Assembly: GCF_000069785.1 (NCBI RefSeq)
Contig: NC_010528.1
Location: forward strand, 248,001-312,000
Direction of reading: 5' to 3'
Length of the DNA: 64,000 nucleotides
Source: Cupriavidus taiwanensis LMG 19424
Lineage (GTDB): Bacteria > Pseudomonadota > Gammaproteobacteria > Burkholderiales > Burkholderiaceae
Shown here: positions 26,586 through 36,181 of the stretch, piece after piece
Position numbering within the stretch: the first letter of the stretch is position 1
Layout of the letters: the number at the start of each line of letters is the position of its first letter
Translations under genes and position numbers: made by a program
Notes under the pieces: generated by a model
The model's database searches: none
What the model was told of the DNA's origin: nothing
The model's input: the letters and a program-made list of their open reading frames with translations, nothing else

Positions 26586-29500
26586 TCAGTCCTTTTGGTC
26601 ACGCGTGTACTTTCCAAGTACGCGCAGCTGAACATGCTCCATCGAAATACCTCGCTGCTTCGGCAAGCGCCCCTCGCTGTCTGTCACAAGTTTGATGCGT
26701 GCGCCATCGTTCCGGCGCAGTTCAACTTGGACGTTTCGCAGCGGCTCGCCGGTGATTTCATCTCTCAAAAGGTAGGCGTCATCGAACGGCGTTTGCGGCC
26801 ACGTATTCATCTCTCTTGAGGCATGGGTCGGCCCCTCGAACTTCCTCTGCGCCGCCTTATAGGTAATCGGCCCCGGACATTCGAAGGTGATATTGCCGCC
26901 CTCGATGGTGATGGACGCCCCACCAGCCGTCGCAATGCGAATGCGCTTCGCCGCAGCAAAGTCCACATTCATATTCGCCGACACAATGGTCAGGTCCTCC
27001 CGCGCTGCCAGCTTCAGCAGATCATGTTGCGCCTGGAGATCGATATCGCCCTTGCCTGCCGTCAGTTGCAGGCCAACGTTTCCGTCGCCGGCCGAAGACA
27101 ATCCTGCCGCCACGCCGATCGCCTGCCCCGCATGGATTCGCGCCTGCCCCGCGACGGCGACATTGTTGTCCTGGCCGCTCGCGAGCACGACGCTTTCCCC
27201 ACTGGCGATTTGCAAATCCTGTCCCGCCACCATAGCGACCCCAGCCCTGCCGCTGAGATGGACCATCGGCTCGCCTTGGTGCGGCACCTTTCCCGGCGTG
27301 CTGGTATTGCCGCCAGCCGCATCCGCCTTTGCCGCTTCGAGCGAATGCCCATCGACCATGCCTGCTGCGGCCTTGGCTTGCTTCGCCAGAGGTGCATCGT
27401 CATCCTTCCCGGTCGACAGGGCCTGGGTCTGGTGCGTGGTCGCGCCATCGCTCAGCGTCCGGACCAGATCGCCCGCCTGCCGCAACAGTGCGATGCCAGC
27501 GGCGTTGTCGCCGGTCGGCAGCACGTGGCCAGTGACGGCATCGCGATAGGTCGTCAGCAGCAGCCCGGCTTGGCCACGTACCGCGGCGTAGCCATCGGTG
27601 CGCAGTTCGAACCCCTGACCCCGAAAGCTGCCACGGCGGTTGTCCTGCTGGTGGATGAGATGGCCGAGGTTGAGCTGGGAAGCCTGTTCCGTCGTGGCGA
27701 GTTGCGTGCGCAGCTGGTCATCGGAGTCATCGAACACCAGCTGGTTGTAGCCTGTGCCGCCGTGTTCCTGACTCTTGAAGCCACTCAGCGCGGCGTCGTT
27801 GCGATGGCCGTCCGGGTCAGCGCCCATGCCGTGCCATGCCGGACTGTTGCCGCCGGCCAGGTTACCCTGCGCGCTCGGCTGGCTGTCGGAGCCCATCGCA
27901 TAGATGCCGCTGGCGTCATAGGGCTGGGAGAACGTGGTGCCACTCATGGACCTGCCGCCCGGCGTGGGGACGATGCCGGCTTCGCCCTGGCCGTTGTACA
28001 GCGCCCCGATCACGAACGGCTGGTCGATGTCGTTGTCCGTGAACTTGACCAGCACCTCCTGGCCGATACGCGGCAGCCATTGCCAGCCCATGCCGGCGCC
28101 GGCCTGGCGTTGCGCGACGCGGATCCAGCGGCTGCTGCGGTCGTCGGCGCGCTCTCCGCGCTGCCAGGGGAAGCGCACACGGATCTGCCCGCGCGGGCTG
28201 GCGTGGTGTTCGGCGTTGCCATCGGCCTGGGTCTGGCCTTCCGGGCCGACCACGATCGCGGTGTGGGCACCAAGTGGGATAGCTCGGCTATAGAGACGCG
28301 GACAATCGCCCTCCAGCACAGCGGCGCGCCATGGGCGGCGCGCATCAAAGGCACGAAAGAGCGCCGCATAGCCGTGTTCCCGTGCGGCCGTGGGCAGGGA
28401 GTCGGCCGATACCAGCCGCTCGGCGGCGCCGTCGAAGAAGCTGTTCATCAGGCCGGCGGTCATTGCAACGGTATCCGGCGCCGGCGGCGGCGTGTCGAAG
28501 CACAATGCCGCTTCCAGCGGCCCGATCCGGTCGGCGAGCGCGGCACGCGTTTCCACCGCGAGGTTGTTGATGCCGCAGTGCTCCACCGCATCGAGCAGCA
28601 GCGGGTACCCCGCCGTATCGTCCGGTTGGGGCGGCAGATGCGGGCAATCCGTGACGGTGAGGCGCGTGCCGCTGCGCAGCGTGCGTACGGAGCCGCTGCC
28701 GGTGAAGACCAGCGCGCGGACCTCGATCGCATCCATCACCTGTCCGGCGACACGCTGCGCGCTGGCCGCGTCCGGCGCCAGCGACAAGCTGACTGAAAAG
28801 TAGGGATCCGGGCTGACGGCACGGCCGGAAAAGACGCCGTAGCGCGCCGGCGCATGCGCACGGATCGCGCGTTTGGCTTCGGGGTCCCAGGCGCTCACTG
28901 CCACGCCGCCAACCGCGGCACGCGTCTCACAGATCAACTGCTGGATGGCGTCAGCCGATTCCTGGCTATGCGCACGGTGGTAGCGGATACCACCGCCGGC
29001 CGCGGACTCAGGGTCTTCCGGCAATTGCGCGCTGTCGGCAAAGAAGACCACGGCATGCCCGGAGGGCGCTTCCTCGTCTTCCACCACGGTATATCCGAGA
29101 CCGGCTTCGGCCAGCAGGCGCGACAGGAATTGGTAGTCAGTCTCGCGAAACTGCGCGATGTGGTCGCGTTCACCGAATGCGGCGATGCGGGTTTCGGCTC
29201 CGGCCGCATAGCGCCAGTGCGCATACGGCGCGTAGTCCTGCAGAACGGATTCGATGATGTTGTCGAGCCCGCGCTTCTGGAATACCTGGCTGTGGCGCTG
29301 CTGCGTGGTCAGCCACAGCCACGGCACCACAGTCAGCCGATACCGCGCGAGGCTGCCATCGGCACCAAGCTTCTCGGCCTGGCGGATCAAGCCGGTGCGG
29401 CGTGACTGCCCTCCACCCGCCAGTGCGGTAACCAGCGTGACTCGTTGTCCAAGCAAGCTGTCGAGCGGGATGCCGGCATTGGCGCTGAGCGCGATGATGC

Positions 29501-29639
29501 GTGATTCCGCCAGCATTGAGACACCTTCCCGGCCGATCCAGGCTTCGACGGCCAGTTCGCGGATCGCACCGTCGCCTTCGAGTGCATACAAGCGATGGGC
29601 CGCACTGAAGAGGTGCTGGTAAAGGGTGGCTGCATCCAT
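26586..29639 (-). CDS. vgrG: Type VI secretion tip protein VgrG with C-terminal extension
   Basis: A 1017-residue VgrG. Residues 1-480 resemble the gp27-like part (RTGLIRQAEKLGADGSLARY, ETDYQFLSRLLAEAGLGYTV). The gp5-like OB/needle part follows (QIRVRFPWQRGERADD, WIRVAQRQAGAGMGWQWLPRIGQEVLVKF, GALYNGQGEAG), then the DUF2345 repeat region rich in Gly/Ala, and a final about 100 residues after FECPGPITYKAAQRKFEGP. That tail (DEITGEPLRNVQVEL, DSEGRLPKQRG) resembles a transthyretin-like carrier domain, which in other VgrGs docks a lipase effector. The stop is 7 bp before the effector start. No other T6SS gene is nearby, so this is an orphan vgrG island. Confidence 0.93.
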   Translation of the reverse strand: MDAATLYQHLFSAAHRLYALEGDGAIRELAVEAWIGREGVSMLAESRIIALSANAGIPLDSLLGQRVTLVTALAGGGQSRRTGLIRQAEKLGADGSLARYRLTVVPWLWLTTQQRHSQVFQKRGLDNIIESVLQDYAPYAHWRYAAGAETRIAAFGERDHIAQFRETDYQFLSRLLAEAGLGYTVVEDEEAPSGHAVVFFADSAQLPEDPESAAGGGIRYHRAHSQESADAIQQLICETRAAVGGVAVSAWDPEAKRAIRAHAPARYGVFSGRAVSPDPYFSVSLSLAPDAASAQRVAGQVMDAIEVRALVFTGSGSVRTLRSGTRLTVTDCPHLPPQPDDTAGYPLLLDAVEHCGINNLAVETRAALADRIGPLEAALCFDTPPPAPDTVAMTAGLMNSFFDGAAERLVSADSLPTAAREHGYAALFRAFDARRPWRAAVLEGDCPRLYSRAIPLGAHTAIVVGPEGQTQADGNAEHHASPRGQIRVRFPWQRGERADDRSSRWIRVAQRQAGAGMGWQWLPRIGQEVLVKFTDNDIDQPFVIGALYNGQGEAGIVPTPGGRSMSGTTFSQPYDASGIYAMGSDSQPSAQGNLAGGNSPAWHGMGADPDGHRNDAALSGFKSQEHGGTGYNQLVFDDSDDQLRTQLATTEQASQLNLGHLIHQQDNRRGSFRGQGFELRTDGYAAVRGQAGLLLTTYRDAVTGHVLPTGDNAAGIALLRQAGDLVRTLSDGATTHQTQALSTGKDDDAPLAKQAKAAAGMVDGHSLEAAKADAAGGNTSTPGKVPHQGEPMVHLSGRAGVAMVAGQDLQIASGESVVLASGQDNNVAVAGQARIHAGQAIGVAAGLSSAGDGNVGLQLTAGKGDIDLQAQHDLLKLAAREDLTIVSANMNVDFAAAKRIRIATAGGASITIEGGNITFECPGPITYKAAQRKFEGPTHASREMNTWPQTPFDDAYLLRDEITGEPLRNVQVELRRNDGARIKLVTDSEGRLPKQRGISMEHVQLRVLGKYTRDQKD

Positions 29640-29940
29640 TCGCTGTCCGAACTCCCTGCGTCCATCGCTGCGGGCCGAGTTCCCCTTGGGCGCGCCGCCG
29701 CATCACGTCAACACATCGTGCCAGCAGAATAAGTGGCAAATATGTCAAAAATAGTCAGCCGTATTCTAGACCCGGGCGCTTAATGCCGGTCAGCGGAAAA
29801 TTCTGCGTATGCAGCAGCCGCGCCTGCCGTATGCACGATGGCCGTGCGGGCAGGGGGATAGGGAGAAGCGGGAGATTGTTCTCGCGGCCATGCTGGCGCC
29901 TGTCAGCGCCGGCCGCATCTTCCAGCGTGGAATCGCGGGC
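29640..29940. other. 301-bp gap between moeB and vgrG
   Basis: It holds the 3' flank of moeB and the upstream region of vgrG (both on the minus strand). The part at 29725-29775 is AT-rich and contains TTGACA on the minus strand (29743-29748), but no -10 box at proper spacing. No open frame, repeat or terminator is convincing. Confidence 0.45.
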
Positions 29941-30726
29941 TCAGTGCCCGCCGCACACCGGACAATCCGGCGTGCGCGCCAGTCGCATGGTGGTCCATTC
30001 CATCGACAGCGCATTGACCATCAGCAGCCGGCCGGCGAGGCTGTCGCCCACGTTGGCAAGCAGCTTGAGGGCCTCGGCTGCCTGCACGGTGCCGACCATG
30101 CCGACCAGCGGTGCGAACACGCCCATGGTGGCGCAGGCGACTTCCGGCGCGGGTTCCGCAGGGGGGAACAGGCAGGCGTAGCAGGGCGCGTCCGGCTGGC
30201 GGCGGTCGAATACGCTGATCTGGCCGTCGAAGCGTAGCGCGGCGCCGGATACCAGTGGCACCTTGTGGCGCACGCAGGCGCGGTTGACGGCCTGGCGCGT
30301 GGCGAAGTTGTCGCAGCAGTCGAGCACCACGCTGGCAGATGCCACCAGCTGGTCCAGTTCAGCATCGCCCACGCGCGCCGGCACGGTGACGATGTCCAGG
30401 CCGGGGTTGATGCGCAGCATGCCTTCGCGGGCCGAGTCGACCTTGGGCCGGCCCACGTTGGCGGTGGTGTGGATGATCTGGCGCTGCAGGTTGGTCAGGT
30501 CGACCTCGTCGTTGTCGACCACGGTAATGCGGCCGACGCCGGCCGAGGCGAGGAAGGGCAGGGCGGCGGCGCCCAGGCCGCCCGCGCCGATCACCACGGC
30601 ATGGCCGGCCAGCAGGCGCCGCTGGCCTTCGATCCCCAGCTCGTCGAGCAGGATATGGCGCGAATAGCGCAGCAGTTGTTCGTCGTCGAGGCCGTCGCTG
30701 GTGTCGTCTTGGATGGCGTCGCTCAT
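29941..30726 (-). CDS. moeB: Molybdopterin-synthase adenylyltransferase / HesA-MoeB-ThiF family protein
   Basis: A 261-residue E1-like enzyme. The N-terminal LLRYSRHILLDELGIEGQ is typical of MoeB. ATP is bound through VIGAGGLGAAALPFLASAGVG, followed by VDNDEVDLTNLQRQIIHTTANVGRPK. Zinc cysteines come in two CxxC pairs, CYACLF and the C-terminal CPVCGGH. It adenylates the C-terminal glycine of a ubiquitin-like sulfur carrier (MoaD or ThiS). It is the last gene of the gpmA-ctpA-moeB order; ThiF function cannot be excluded. Confidence 0.88.
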   Translation of the reverse strand: MSDAIQDDTSDGLDDEQLLRYSRHILLDELGIEGQRRLLAGHAVVIGAGGLGAAALPFLASAGVGRITVVDNDEVDLTNLQRQIIHTTANVGRPKVDSAREGMLRINPGLDIVTVPARVGDAELDQLVASASVVLDCCDNFATRQAVNRACVRHKVPLVSGAALRFDGQISVFDRRQPDAPCYACLFPPAEPAPEVACATMGVFAPLVGMVGTVQAAEALKLLANVGDSLAGRLLMVNALSMEWTTMRLARTPDCPVCGGH

Positions 30727-30812
30727 GATGATGCCCCTCGGGCTCTGCTTGACCTATTGGGTACCCCCTCTCCCGCGTGCGGAAGGGGGGCAAACAAGTA
30801 GCGTGCTTGGCC

Positions 30813-32420
30813 TCAGGGTGCCTTGCCCGTCGGCGTGCCCAGCGGCTCGCCGATCGGCGCGCTGGCCGGCGGCTGCTTGCCGGGAGCCGGTGCCGCCGGC
30901 TTGGCGGCCGGCACGCTGGCGCCCTTGGCGCCGCTCTTGCCCGACGGCTTGGCTGCCTTGCCGTTGTCGGCCGGCGGGTTCGTCTCCAGCCTGGACTTGG
31001 AGCGCTTGACCGGCTGCCCGTTGAGCTGGGCGATGGCCTGCTGCAGCATGAAATCGTCGGCCGAGCCGAATTCCACCGGCTTCTTGCGGCGCTCTTTCTC
31101 GCGCTCTTCCGGCGTCTTCTTCGCGTTCTCTTCTTCCAGGCGGCGCAGTTCCTCGACGCGGCGCTGTTCGCGCTCGGTCATTTCCGGTTCTTCCGATTCC
31201 TGCTTGTTGTGCAGGTGGCGCTCGGTGTCGATCTCGCGCGTGATCAGCGCGTCGTCCGGATCGCCTTCGGGGTTCTGGTCGACCGGGATATCCGGACGGA
31301 TGCCCTTGGCCTGGATCGACTTGCCGCTCGGCGTGTAGTAGTACGCGATGGTCAGCTTGATGCCGGTGTCGTTGGTGAGCGGGCGCACGGTCTGCACCGA
31401 GCCCTTGCCAAAGGTGGTCTTGCCCATGATCTGGGCGCGGTGGTGGTCCTGCAGCGCGCCGGCCACGATTTCGGAGGCCGAGGCCGAGTAGGCGTTGGTC
31501 AGCACCACCATCGGGATCTTCTTGAAGAGCGCGGGCAGGTCCTTGAGCGGATCGTCTTCCAGCGACGACAGGCGGTAGTTGTTGTACGTTGCCTTGTACA
31601 CGCGCTTGGCATCGGGCACCTGGCCGTTAGTCGACACCACCGTGGCGTCTTCCGGCAGGAACGCCGCGGCCACGCCGACCGCGCCCTGCAGCACGCCGCC
31701 GCCGTTGTTGCGCAGGTCCAGCACCAGGCCCTTCATGTTGGGGTTCTTCTGCGACAGCTCGGTCAGCTTGCGCGCCAGGTCGGAAATGGTGCGTTCCTGG
31801 AAGCTGGTCAGGCGGATCCAGCCGATATTGTTGTCAAGCATCTTGGCCTTGACCGACTGCACGCGGATTTCGGCGCGCGTGATCGAGACCGGGAAGGTGC
31901 GTTCCTCGCTCTTGCGGTAGATCGTCAGCGTGACCTTCGTGCCCGGCTCGCCGCGCATGCGCTTGACTGCCTGCTCCAGCGGCAGGCCGCGCACGGGCTT
32001 GTCGTCGATACGGGTGATCAGGTCGCCGGGCTGGATGCCGGCGCGGAAGGCGGGCGTGTCCTCGATCGGGTTGATCACCTTCACCAGGCCTTCTTCCTGC
32101 GAGATCTCGATGCCCAGGCCGGCAAAGCGCCCGCGCGTGCCTTCCTGCAGTTCCTTGAAATCCTTCTCGTCGAGGTAGGACGAGTGCGGGTCCAGACTGG
32201 CGACCATGCCCTTGATGGCTTCGGTCAGCAGCTTCTTGTCATCGACCGGCTCCACGTACTCGCGCTTGATCTGCCCGAAGATATCGGCCATCAGCCGCAA
32301 CTGGTCCAGCGGCAGGGGCCCCGATGAATTCTGCGCGGTCGCCGAAATCTGCAGCGTGGCGAGCACGCCGGCGACGAGGCCGACAGAAACTAGGCTGATG
32401 TTCTTGAGCGTCTTGCGCAT
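30813..32420 (-). CDS. ctpA: S41-family C-terminal processing peptidase
   Basis: A 535-residue periplasmic protease. An N-terminal signal/anchor (NISLVSVGLVAGVLATLQIS) is followed by a PDZ domain (GRFAGLGIEISQEEGLVKV, RAGIQPGDLITRIDDKPVRG) and the S41 core. The catalytic Ser is in NAYSASASEIVAG and the Lys in GKTTFGKGSVQT; LVLDLRNNGGGVLQGAVG is the conserved strand. The C-terminal about 130 residues are charged coiled coil (REQRRVEELRRLEEENAKK) and then Ala/Pro/Lys-rich. Such proteases trim or degrade envelope proteins by their C-termini. It lies 179 bp downstream of gpmA on the same strand. Confidence 0.93.
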   Translation of the reverse strand: MRKTLKNISLVSVGLVAGVLATLQISATAQNSSGPLPLDQLRLMADIFGQIKREYVEPVDDKKLLTEAIKGMVASLDPHSSYLDEKDFKELQEGTRGRFAGLGIEISQEEGLVKVINPIEDTPAFRAGIQPGDLITRIDDKPVRGLPLEQAVKRMRGEPGTKVTLTIYRKSEERTFPVSITRAEIRVQSVKAKMLDNNIGWIRLTSFQERTISDLARKLTELSQKNPNMKGLVLDLRNNGGGVLQGAVGVAAAFLPEDATVVSTNGQVPDAKRVYKATYNNYRLSSLEDDPLKDLPALFKKIPMVVLTNAYSASASEIVAGALQDHHRAQIMGKTTFGKGSVQTVRPLTNDTGIKLTIAYYYTPSGKSIQAKGIRPDIPVDQNPEGDPDDALITREIDTERHLHNKQESEEPEMTEREQRRVEELRRLEEENAKKTPEEREKERRKKPVEFGSADDFMLQQAIAQLNGQPVKRSKSRLETNPPADNGKAAKPSGKSGAKGASVPAAKPAAPAPGKQPPASAPIGEPLGTPTGKAP

Positions 32421-32560
32421 GAGGGCTGCCTGAACTTGTACGCGAAGTACGGGTGTACGGTATGGGGATTATGCCGGCTGCGGCCGCCCGGCGCCGGGCG
32501 GTTTGTCCGACAGTATAAGTGCGAGTGGAGAAATGGGCCTGTCCCGTCCCGGCTCAGGGT

Positions 32561-32590
32561 GGGCGGCCGCACATCTGCGCGCGGCCGCCC
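32561..32590 (-). terminator. GC-rich hairpin after gpmA, no T-run
   Basis: GGGCGGCCGC (32561-32570) pairs perfectly with GCGGCCGCCC (32581-32590), 10 nt after the gpmA stop on the minus strand. There is no U-tract, so it may stabilise the mRNA end or act with Rho instead of terminating alone. Confidence 0.45.
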
Positions 32591-32599
32591 GGGCGGGTC

Positions 32600-33346
32600 T
32601 CAGCGCGCCTTGCCCTGGCTGGCCACCGCCGCCAGCGAGGCGGCGATGGCTTCCTGGTCACCCAGGTAGTAGTGGCGCAGGGGGCGCAGGTCGGCGTCCA
32701 GCTCGTAGACAAGGGGGGTGCCGTTGGGGATGTTGAGGCCGACGATGTCGTCATCCGAAATCTGGTCCAGGTATTTCACCAGCGCGCGGATGCTGTTGCC
32801 ATGGGCGGCAATGACCACGCGCTTGCCGGATTGGATGTCGGGGGCGATGGATTCGTTCCACAGCGGCATGACGCGCGCCACGGTGTCCTTCAGGCACTCG
32901 GTCAGCGGGATCTCGTTGCGCGGCACATTGGCGTAGCGCGGATCGTCGTACGAGGCGCGCGGATCGGTCGGCTCCAGCGCCGGCGGCGGCGTGTCGTAGC
33001 TGCGGCGCCAGACCAGCACCTGTTCGTCGCCGAACTTGGCGGCGGTCTCGGACTTGTTCAGGCCGGCCAGGGCGCCGTAGTGGCGCTCGTTCAGGCGCCA
33101 TTCGTTGCGCACCGGAATCCACATCAGGTCCATTTCATCCTGCACGTGCCAGAGTGTGCGGATGGCGCGCTTGAGCACCGAGGTGTAGGCCACGTCGAAG
33201 CCCATGCCGGCTTCCTTGAGCAGTTTGCCGGCCTGGCGCGCCTGGGCGGCGCCGGTCTCGGTCAGGTCGACGTCGACCCAGCCGGTAAAGCGGTTTTCGA
33301 GGTTCCACGTGGATTCGCCGTGGCGGATGAGGACGAGCTTGTACAT
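32600..33346 (-). CDS. gpmA: 2,3-bisphosphoglycerate-dependent phosphoglycerate mutase
   Basis: A 248-residue glycolytic enzyme interconverting 3- and 2-phosphoglycerate. The N-terminal [22 protein letters not shown] holds His9, the phosphorylated residue. [30 protein letters not shown] and [15 protein letters not shown] (second catalytic His) are diagnostic. The start at 33346 matches the family; the frame is open far upstream but non-coding. It is divergent from the rhodanese gene and is followed by ctpA and moeB. Confidence 0.97.
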   Translation of the reverse strand: MYKLVLIRHGESTWNLENRFTGWVDVDLTETGAAQARQAGKLLKEAGMGFDVAYTSVLKRAIRTLWHVQDEMDLMWIPVRNEWRLNERHYGALAGLNKSETAAKFGDEQVLVWRRSYDTPPPALEPTDPRASYDDPRYANVPRNEIPLTECLKDTVARVMPLWNESIAPDIQSGKRVVIAAHGNSIRALVKYLDQISDDDIVGLNIPNGTPLVYELDADLRPLRHYYLGDQEAIAASLAAVASQGKAR

Positions 33347-33511
33347 GCTGCTGCTTCCAGAGAGTAGGTAACCTGCATGCGTCCGCGCCGTCACCTGGAG
33401 GGGCCGTGAAAACAGGCCATGACGGGATTCGGCAAACCTCCCATGTCTCGGACAGGCGACAATGGCGGATGGCCGTGCAACGGCAGGGCCTGGACGCCAA
33501 ACCGCGTATTT

Positions 33512-33517
33512 TATAAT
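33512..33517 (+). promoter_or_regulatory. -10 box of the rhodanese-grxC-secB region promoter
   Basis: A perfect TATAAT (33512-33517) 30 bp before the rhodanese start. A partial -35 (TGGACG, 33491-33496) is at a short 15-bp spacing, so only the -10 is well supported. Confidence 0.5.
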
Positions 33518-33547
33518 GCCGCCGACCCAACCTACCGGAAAGCCAAC

Positions 33548-33961
33548 GTGAATTTCTTCGCCGACTATAACAACCTCGCCCTGATCGCCCTCGCCGTGGT
33601 GTCGGGCGGCCTGCTGGCCTGGCCCGCGATTTCGCGCAGCGCGGGCGGCAAGTCGGTCAATACGGCCACCGCGACCCAGCTGATCAACAAGCGCGGCGCC
33701 GTCGTGGTCGACATCCGCGAACCCGCCGAGTACGCCAAGGGGCACCTGCCGCAGGCCAAGAGCGCGCCGCTGGCCGACCTGGCCTCGCGCGCCGCCGGGC
33801 TTGCAAAGGACAAGGCCGCCCCCATCATCGTGGTATGCCAGACCGGCCAGCGCTCGGGCAAGGCCCAGGCAGCGCTGAAGGAAGCCGGTTACAGTGAGAT
33901 CTACGCGCTCGAGGGTGGCATTGCCGCCTGGCAGCAGGCCGGCCTGCCGCTGGTGAAGTAA
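33548..33961 (+). CDS. Membrane-anchored rhodanese-like protein
   Basis: A 137-residue protein. GTG at 33548 is chosen: it gives [28 protein letters not shown], an N-terminal membrane segment, and is preceded by GGAAA. The rhodanese domain follows: [31 protein letters not shown] with the active Cys97 in [11 protein letters not shown], and [14 protein letters not shown] at the end. This YibN-like architecture is regularly found before grxC and secB in proteobacteria. The sulfur acceptor is unknown. It starts a plus-strand series with grxC, secB and gpsA. Confidence 0.9.
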   Translation: MNFFADYNNLALIALAVVSGGLLAWPAISRSAGGKSVNTATATQLINKRGAVVVDIREPAEYAKGHLPQAKSAPLADLASRAAGLAKDKAAPIIVVCQTGQRSGKAQAALKEAGYSEIYALEGGIAAWQQAGLPLVK

Positions 33962-34039
33962 GCCCGGCAGCCTGTCGTAACCGTCACGGCGCGCCCCGGC
34001 CAGGCCGGGCGCGCCCCATTGCATTCAAGGAGACCCCAC

Positions 34040-34297
34040 ATGGCCCGCGTCGTCATGTACAGCACCGTGGTGTGCCCGTATTGCGTCATGGCTGAACGCC
34101 TGCTCAAGTCCCGCGGCGTGGAAACGATCGAGAAGATCCTGATCGACCGCGAACCGGGCAAGCGTGAAGAGATGATGAGCCGCACCGGCCGCCGCACCGT
34201 GCCGCAAATCTACATCGACGACACCCACGTGGGCGGCTTCGACGACCTTTCGGCGCTCGACCGTCAGGGCGGCCTGGTGCCCCTGCTGGCTGCCTGA
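34040..34297 (+). CDS. grxC: Glutaredoxin 3
   Basis: An 85-residue glutaredoxin of normal length with the dithiol motif Cys12-Pro-Tyr-Cys15 ([17 protein letters not shown]), [19 protein letters not shown] (TVP cis-Pro loop and glutathione-binding GG-D). It reduces protein disulfides with glutathione, whose synthesis genes are also in this window (gshAB). AAGGAG is 9-14 bp before the ATG. It lies 78 bp after the rhodanese gene. Confidence 0.96.
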   Translation: MARVVMYSTVVCPYCVMAERLLKSRGVETIEKILIDREPGKREEMMSRTGRRTVPQIYIDDTHVGGFDDLSALDRQGGLVPLLAA

Positions 34298-34366
34298 GTC
34301 GCCTTGGGACGGTCCCGGCGAAGAATCGTCTGATTTCGCGCGGGGCGGTCCCGGCATTCCCTGCGG

Positions 34367-34389
34367 CGCGGGTGAATTCGCCACCCGCG
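34367..34389. repeat. Inverted repeat between grxC and secB
   Basis: CGCGGGTG (34367-34374) pairs with CACCCGCG (34382-34389) over a 7-nt loop. There is no T-run. It is 105 bp before secB and of unknown role. Confidence 0.4.
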
Positions 34390-34493
34390 TCATGTACCAT
34401 ATGCGTTTTCCCCGGGCACCGGCCTGCCTTGCACGATGCAGGCGCCGCCGCCGTACCCGACACGCATCCAGCCCATCCTCCCGGAAGCCTTTC

Positions 34494-35012
34494 ATGAGCG
34501 ACCAGCAAAACACCCAGCAGGACGATCAACCCTTCTTCAACATCCAGCGTGTCTACCTGAAGGACATGTCGCTGGAGCAGCCCAACTCGCCGGCCATCTT
34601 CCTGGAATCGGAAGCCCCGTCGGTGGAAGTGCAGGTCAACGTCGGCGCTTCGCAGCTGCAGGAAGGCATCTTCGAGGTGGTGGTGACCGGTACCGTGACG
34701 ACCAAGGTGCAGGACAAGGTTGCCTTCCTGGTTGAAGCGCACCAGGCCGGTATCTTCGATATCCGCAACGTGCCGGTCGAGCAGCTGGATCCGCTGCTGG
34801 GCATTGCGTGCCCCACCATCCTCTACCCGTACCTGCGCGGCAATATCGCCGACGTGATCACGCGCGCCGGCTTCCAGGCCATCCACCTGTCGGAAATCAA
34901 CTTCCAGGCGCTGTACGAGCAACGCCTGCAGGCCGCCATGGAAGAAGCCCAGGGTGCCGAAGGCGGCAACAGCGGCATCGTGATGCCCGACGGCAGCCAG
35001 GCCCGCCACTGA
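34494..35012 (+). CDS. secB: Protein-export chaperone SecB
   Basis: A 172-residue chaperone that holds preproteins unfolded and hands them to Sec[29 protein letters not shown]-like [60 protein letters not shown] (SecA contact and peptide groove) are all conserved. ATG at 34494 matches the family start. The acidic N- and C-terminal tails are usual. It is followed by a terminator before gpsA. Confidence 0.96.
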   Translation: MSDQQNTQQDDQPFFNIQRVYLKDMSLEQPNSPAIFLESEAPSVEVQVNVGASQLQEGIFEVVVTGTVTTKVQDKVAFLVEAHQAGIFDIRNVPVEQLDPLLGIACPTILYPYLRGNIADVITRAGFQAIHLSEINFQALYEQRLQAAMEEAQGAEGGNSGIVMPDGSQARH

Positions 35013-35036
35013 TCCCGGCAACCTGCGCCATCCACT

Positions 35037-35060
35037 GAAACGGGGCTGCGGCCCCGTTTT
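35037..35060 (+). terminator. Rho-independent terminator after secB
   Basis: CGGGGC (35041-35046) pairs with GCCCCG (35051-35056), flanked by AAA before and TTTT after. Confidence 0.8.
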
Positions 35061-35126
35061 GCCTTTGGGCTACCATCGTTGGCGCAAGCCGCCGAAGCGC
35101 TTGCGCCATCATCTGTTCGAGCTGCC

Positions 35127-36143
35127 ATGAAACTGACCTTCCTCGGTGCCGGGGCGTGGGGCACGGCCCTTGCCAGCCATGCCGCCGCCACCAATGACGT
35201 GGTGTTGTGGGGACGTGACCCGGCGCAGCTCGGGGCGATTGCGGCCACGCACGAGAACGCCGCCTACCTGCCCGGCGTGAAGCTGTCCGCGCGGCTGGCG
35301 GTGCAGGCGGATTTCGAGCTGGCGGTGGCGCACGCCGCCGACGATCCGGACGGCATCGTGGTGGTGGCCACGCCGGTGGCGGGCCTGCGCGAGATGACGC
35401 GCAGGCTGGCCGCGCGCAGCGCCAGGCCGGTGTCGATGCTGTGGCTGTGCAAGGGCTTCGAGGCCGGCACCCACCTGCTGCCGCACCAGATGGTGAGGGC
35501 CGAGCTGGACGCCGCCGGGCGTACCGAAGGCTTTGCCTATGGCGTGCTGAGCGGTCCCAGTTTTGCCCGCGAGGTGGCCCAGGGCCTGCCCTGCGCGCTG
35601 ACCGTGGCGGGCACCGAGCCTTCGCTGGCGGACCGCGCGCAGGCGGCTTTCCACCATCACGCCATGCGCATCTACGGCAGCGATGACCTGACCGGCGTCG
35701 AAGTCGGTGGGGCGGTCAAGAATGTGCTGGCGATCGCCACCGGCGCCAGCGACGGGCTGGGCCTGGGGCTGAACGCGCGCGCCGCGCTGGTGACGCGCGG
35801 GCTGGCCGAGATGACGCGGCTGGGCCTGGCGCTGGGCGGCCGGGTCGAGACCTTCATGGGCCTGGCCGGCGTGGGCGACCTGATCCTGACCGCCACGGGC
35901 GACCTGTCGCGCAACCGCAAGGTCGGCCAGCAGCTGGCGTCGGGGCAGAGCCTGGAGCAGGTCCTGGCAGGGCTGGGGCACGTTGCCGAAGGCGTGCGCT
36001 GTGCCCAGGCGGTGGCCGAGCTGGCCGCCACGCACGGCATCGAAATGCCGATTGCGCGCGCCGTCTGCGCGGTGCTGTTCGACGGGCTCAGCGCCGCCGA
36101 CGCGGTGGCGCAGCTGCTGCAACGCGACGCGCGCGACGAATGA
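35127..36143 (+). CDS. gpsA: Glycerol-3-phosphate dehydrogenase [NAD(P)+]
   Basis: A 338-residue enzyme reducing dihydroxyacetone phosphate to sn-glycerol 3-phosphate for phospholipid synthesis. [16 protein letters not shown] is the dinucleotide loop; [35 protein letters not shown] and [25 protein letters not shown] (catalytic Lys) are diagnostic. [19 protein letters not shown] is the substrate segment. The order secB-gpsA is widely conserved. Confidence 0.96.
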   Translation: MKLTFLGAGAWGTALASHAAATNDVVLWGRDPAQLGAIAATHENAAYLPGVKLSARLAVQADFELAVAHAADDPDGIVVVATPVAGLREMTRRLAARSARPVSMLWLCKGFEAGTHLLPHQMVRAELDAAGRTEGFAYGVLSGPSFAREVAQGLPCALTVAGTEPSLADRAQAAFHHHAMRIYGSDDLTGVEVGGAVKNVLAIATGASDGLGLGLNARAALVTRGLAEMTRLGLALGGRVETFMGLAGVGDLILTATGDLSRNRKVGQQLASGQSLEQVLAGLGHVAEGVRCAQAVAELAATHGIEMPIARAVCAVLFDGLSAADAVAQLLQRDARDE

Positions 36144-36181
36144 GTGGCCGCGTTCCTACCTGTTTCTGAGCCTACGCATCC

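Noticed and set aside
29707..29723. A sigma-54-like TGGCACG on the minus strand before vgrG
   Set aside because: The downstream element is TTGAC instead of TTGCA and the spacing is one base too long, so the invariant GC at -12 is missing.
32519..33367. A 282-codon plus-strand frame opposite gpmA
   Set aside because: Shadow frame of gpmA, which has all family motifs on the minus strand.
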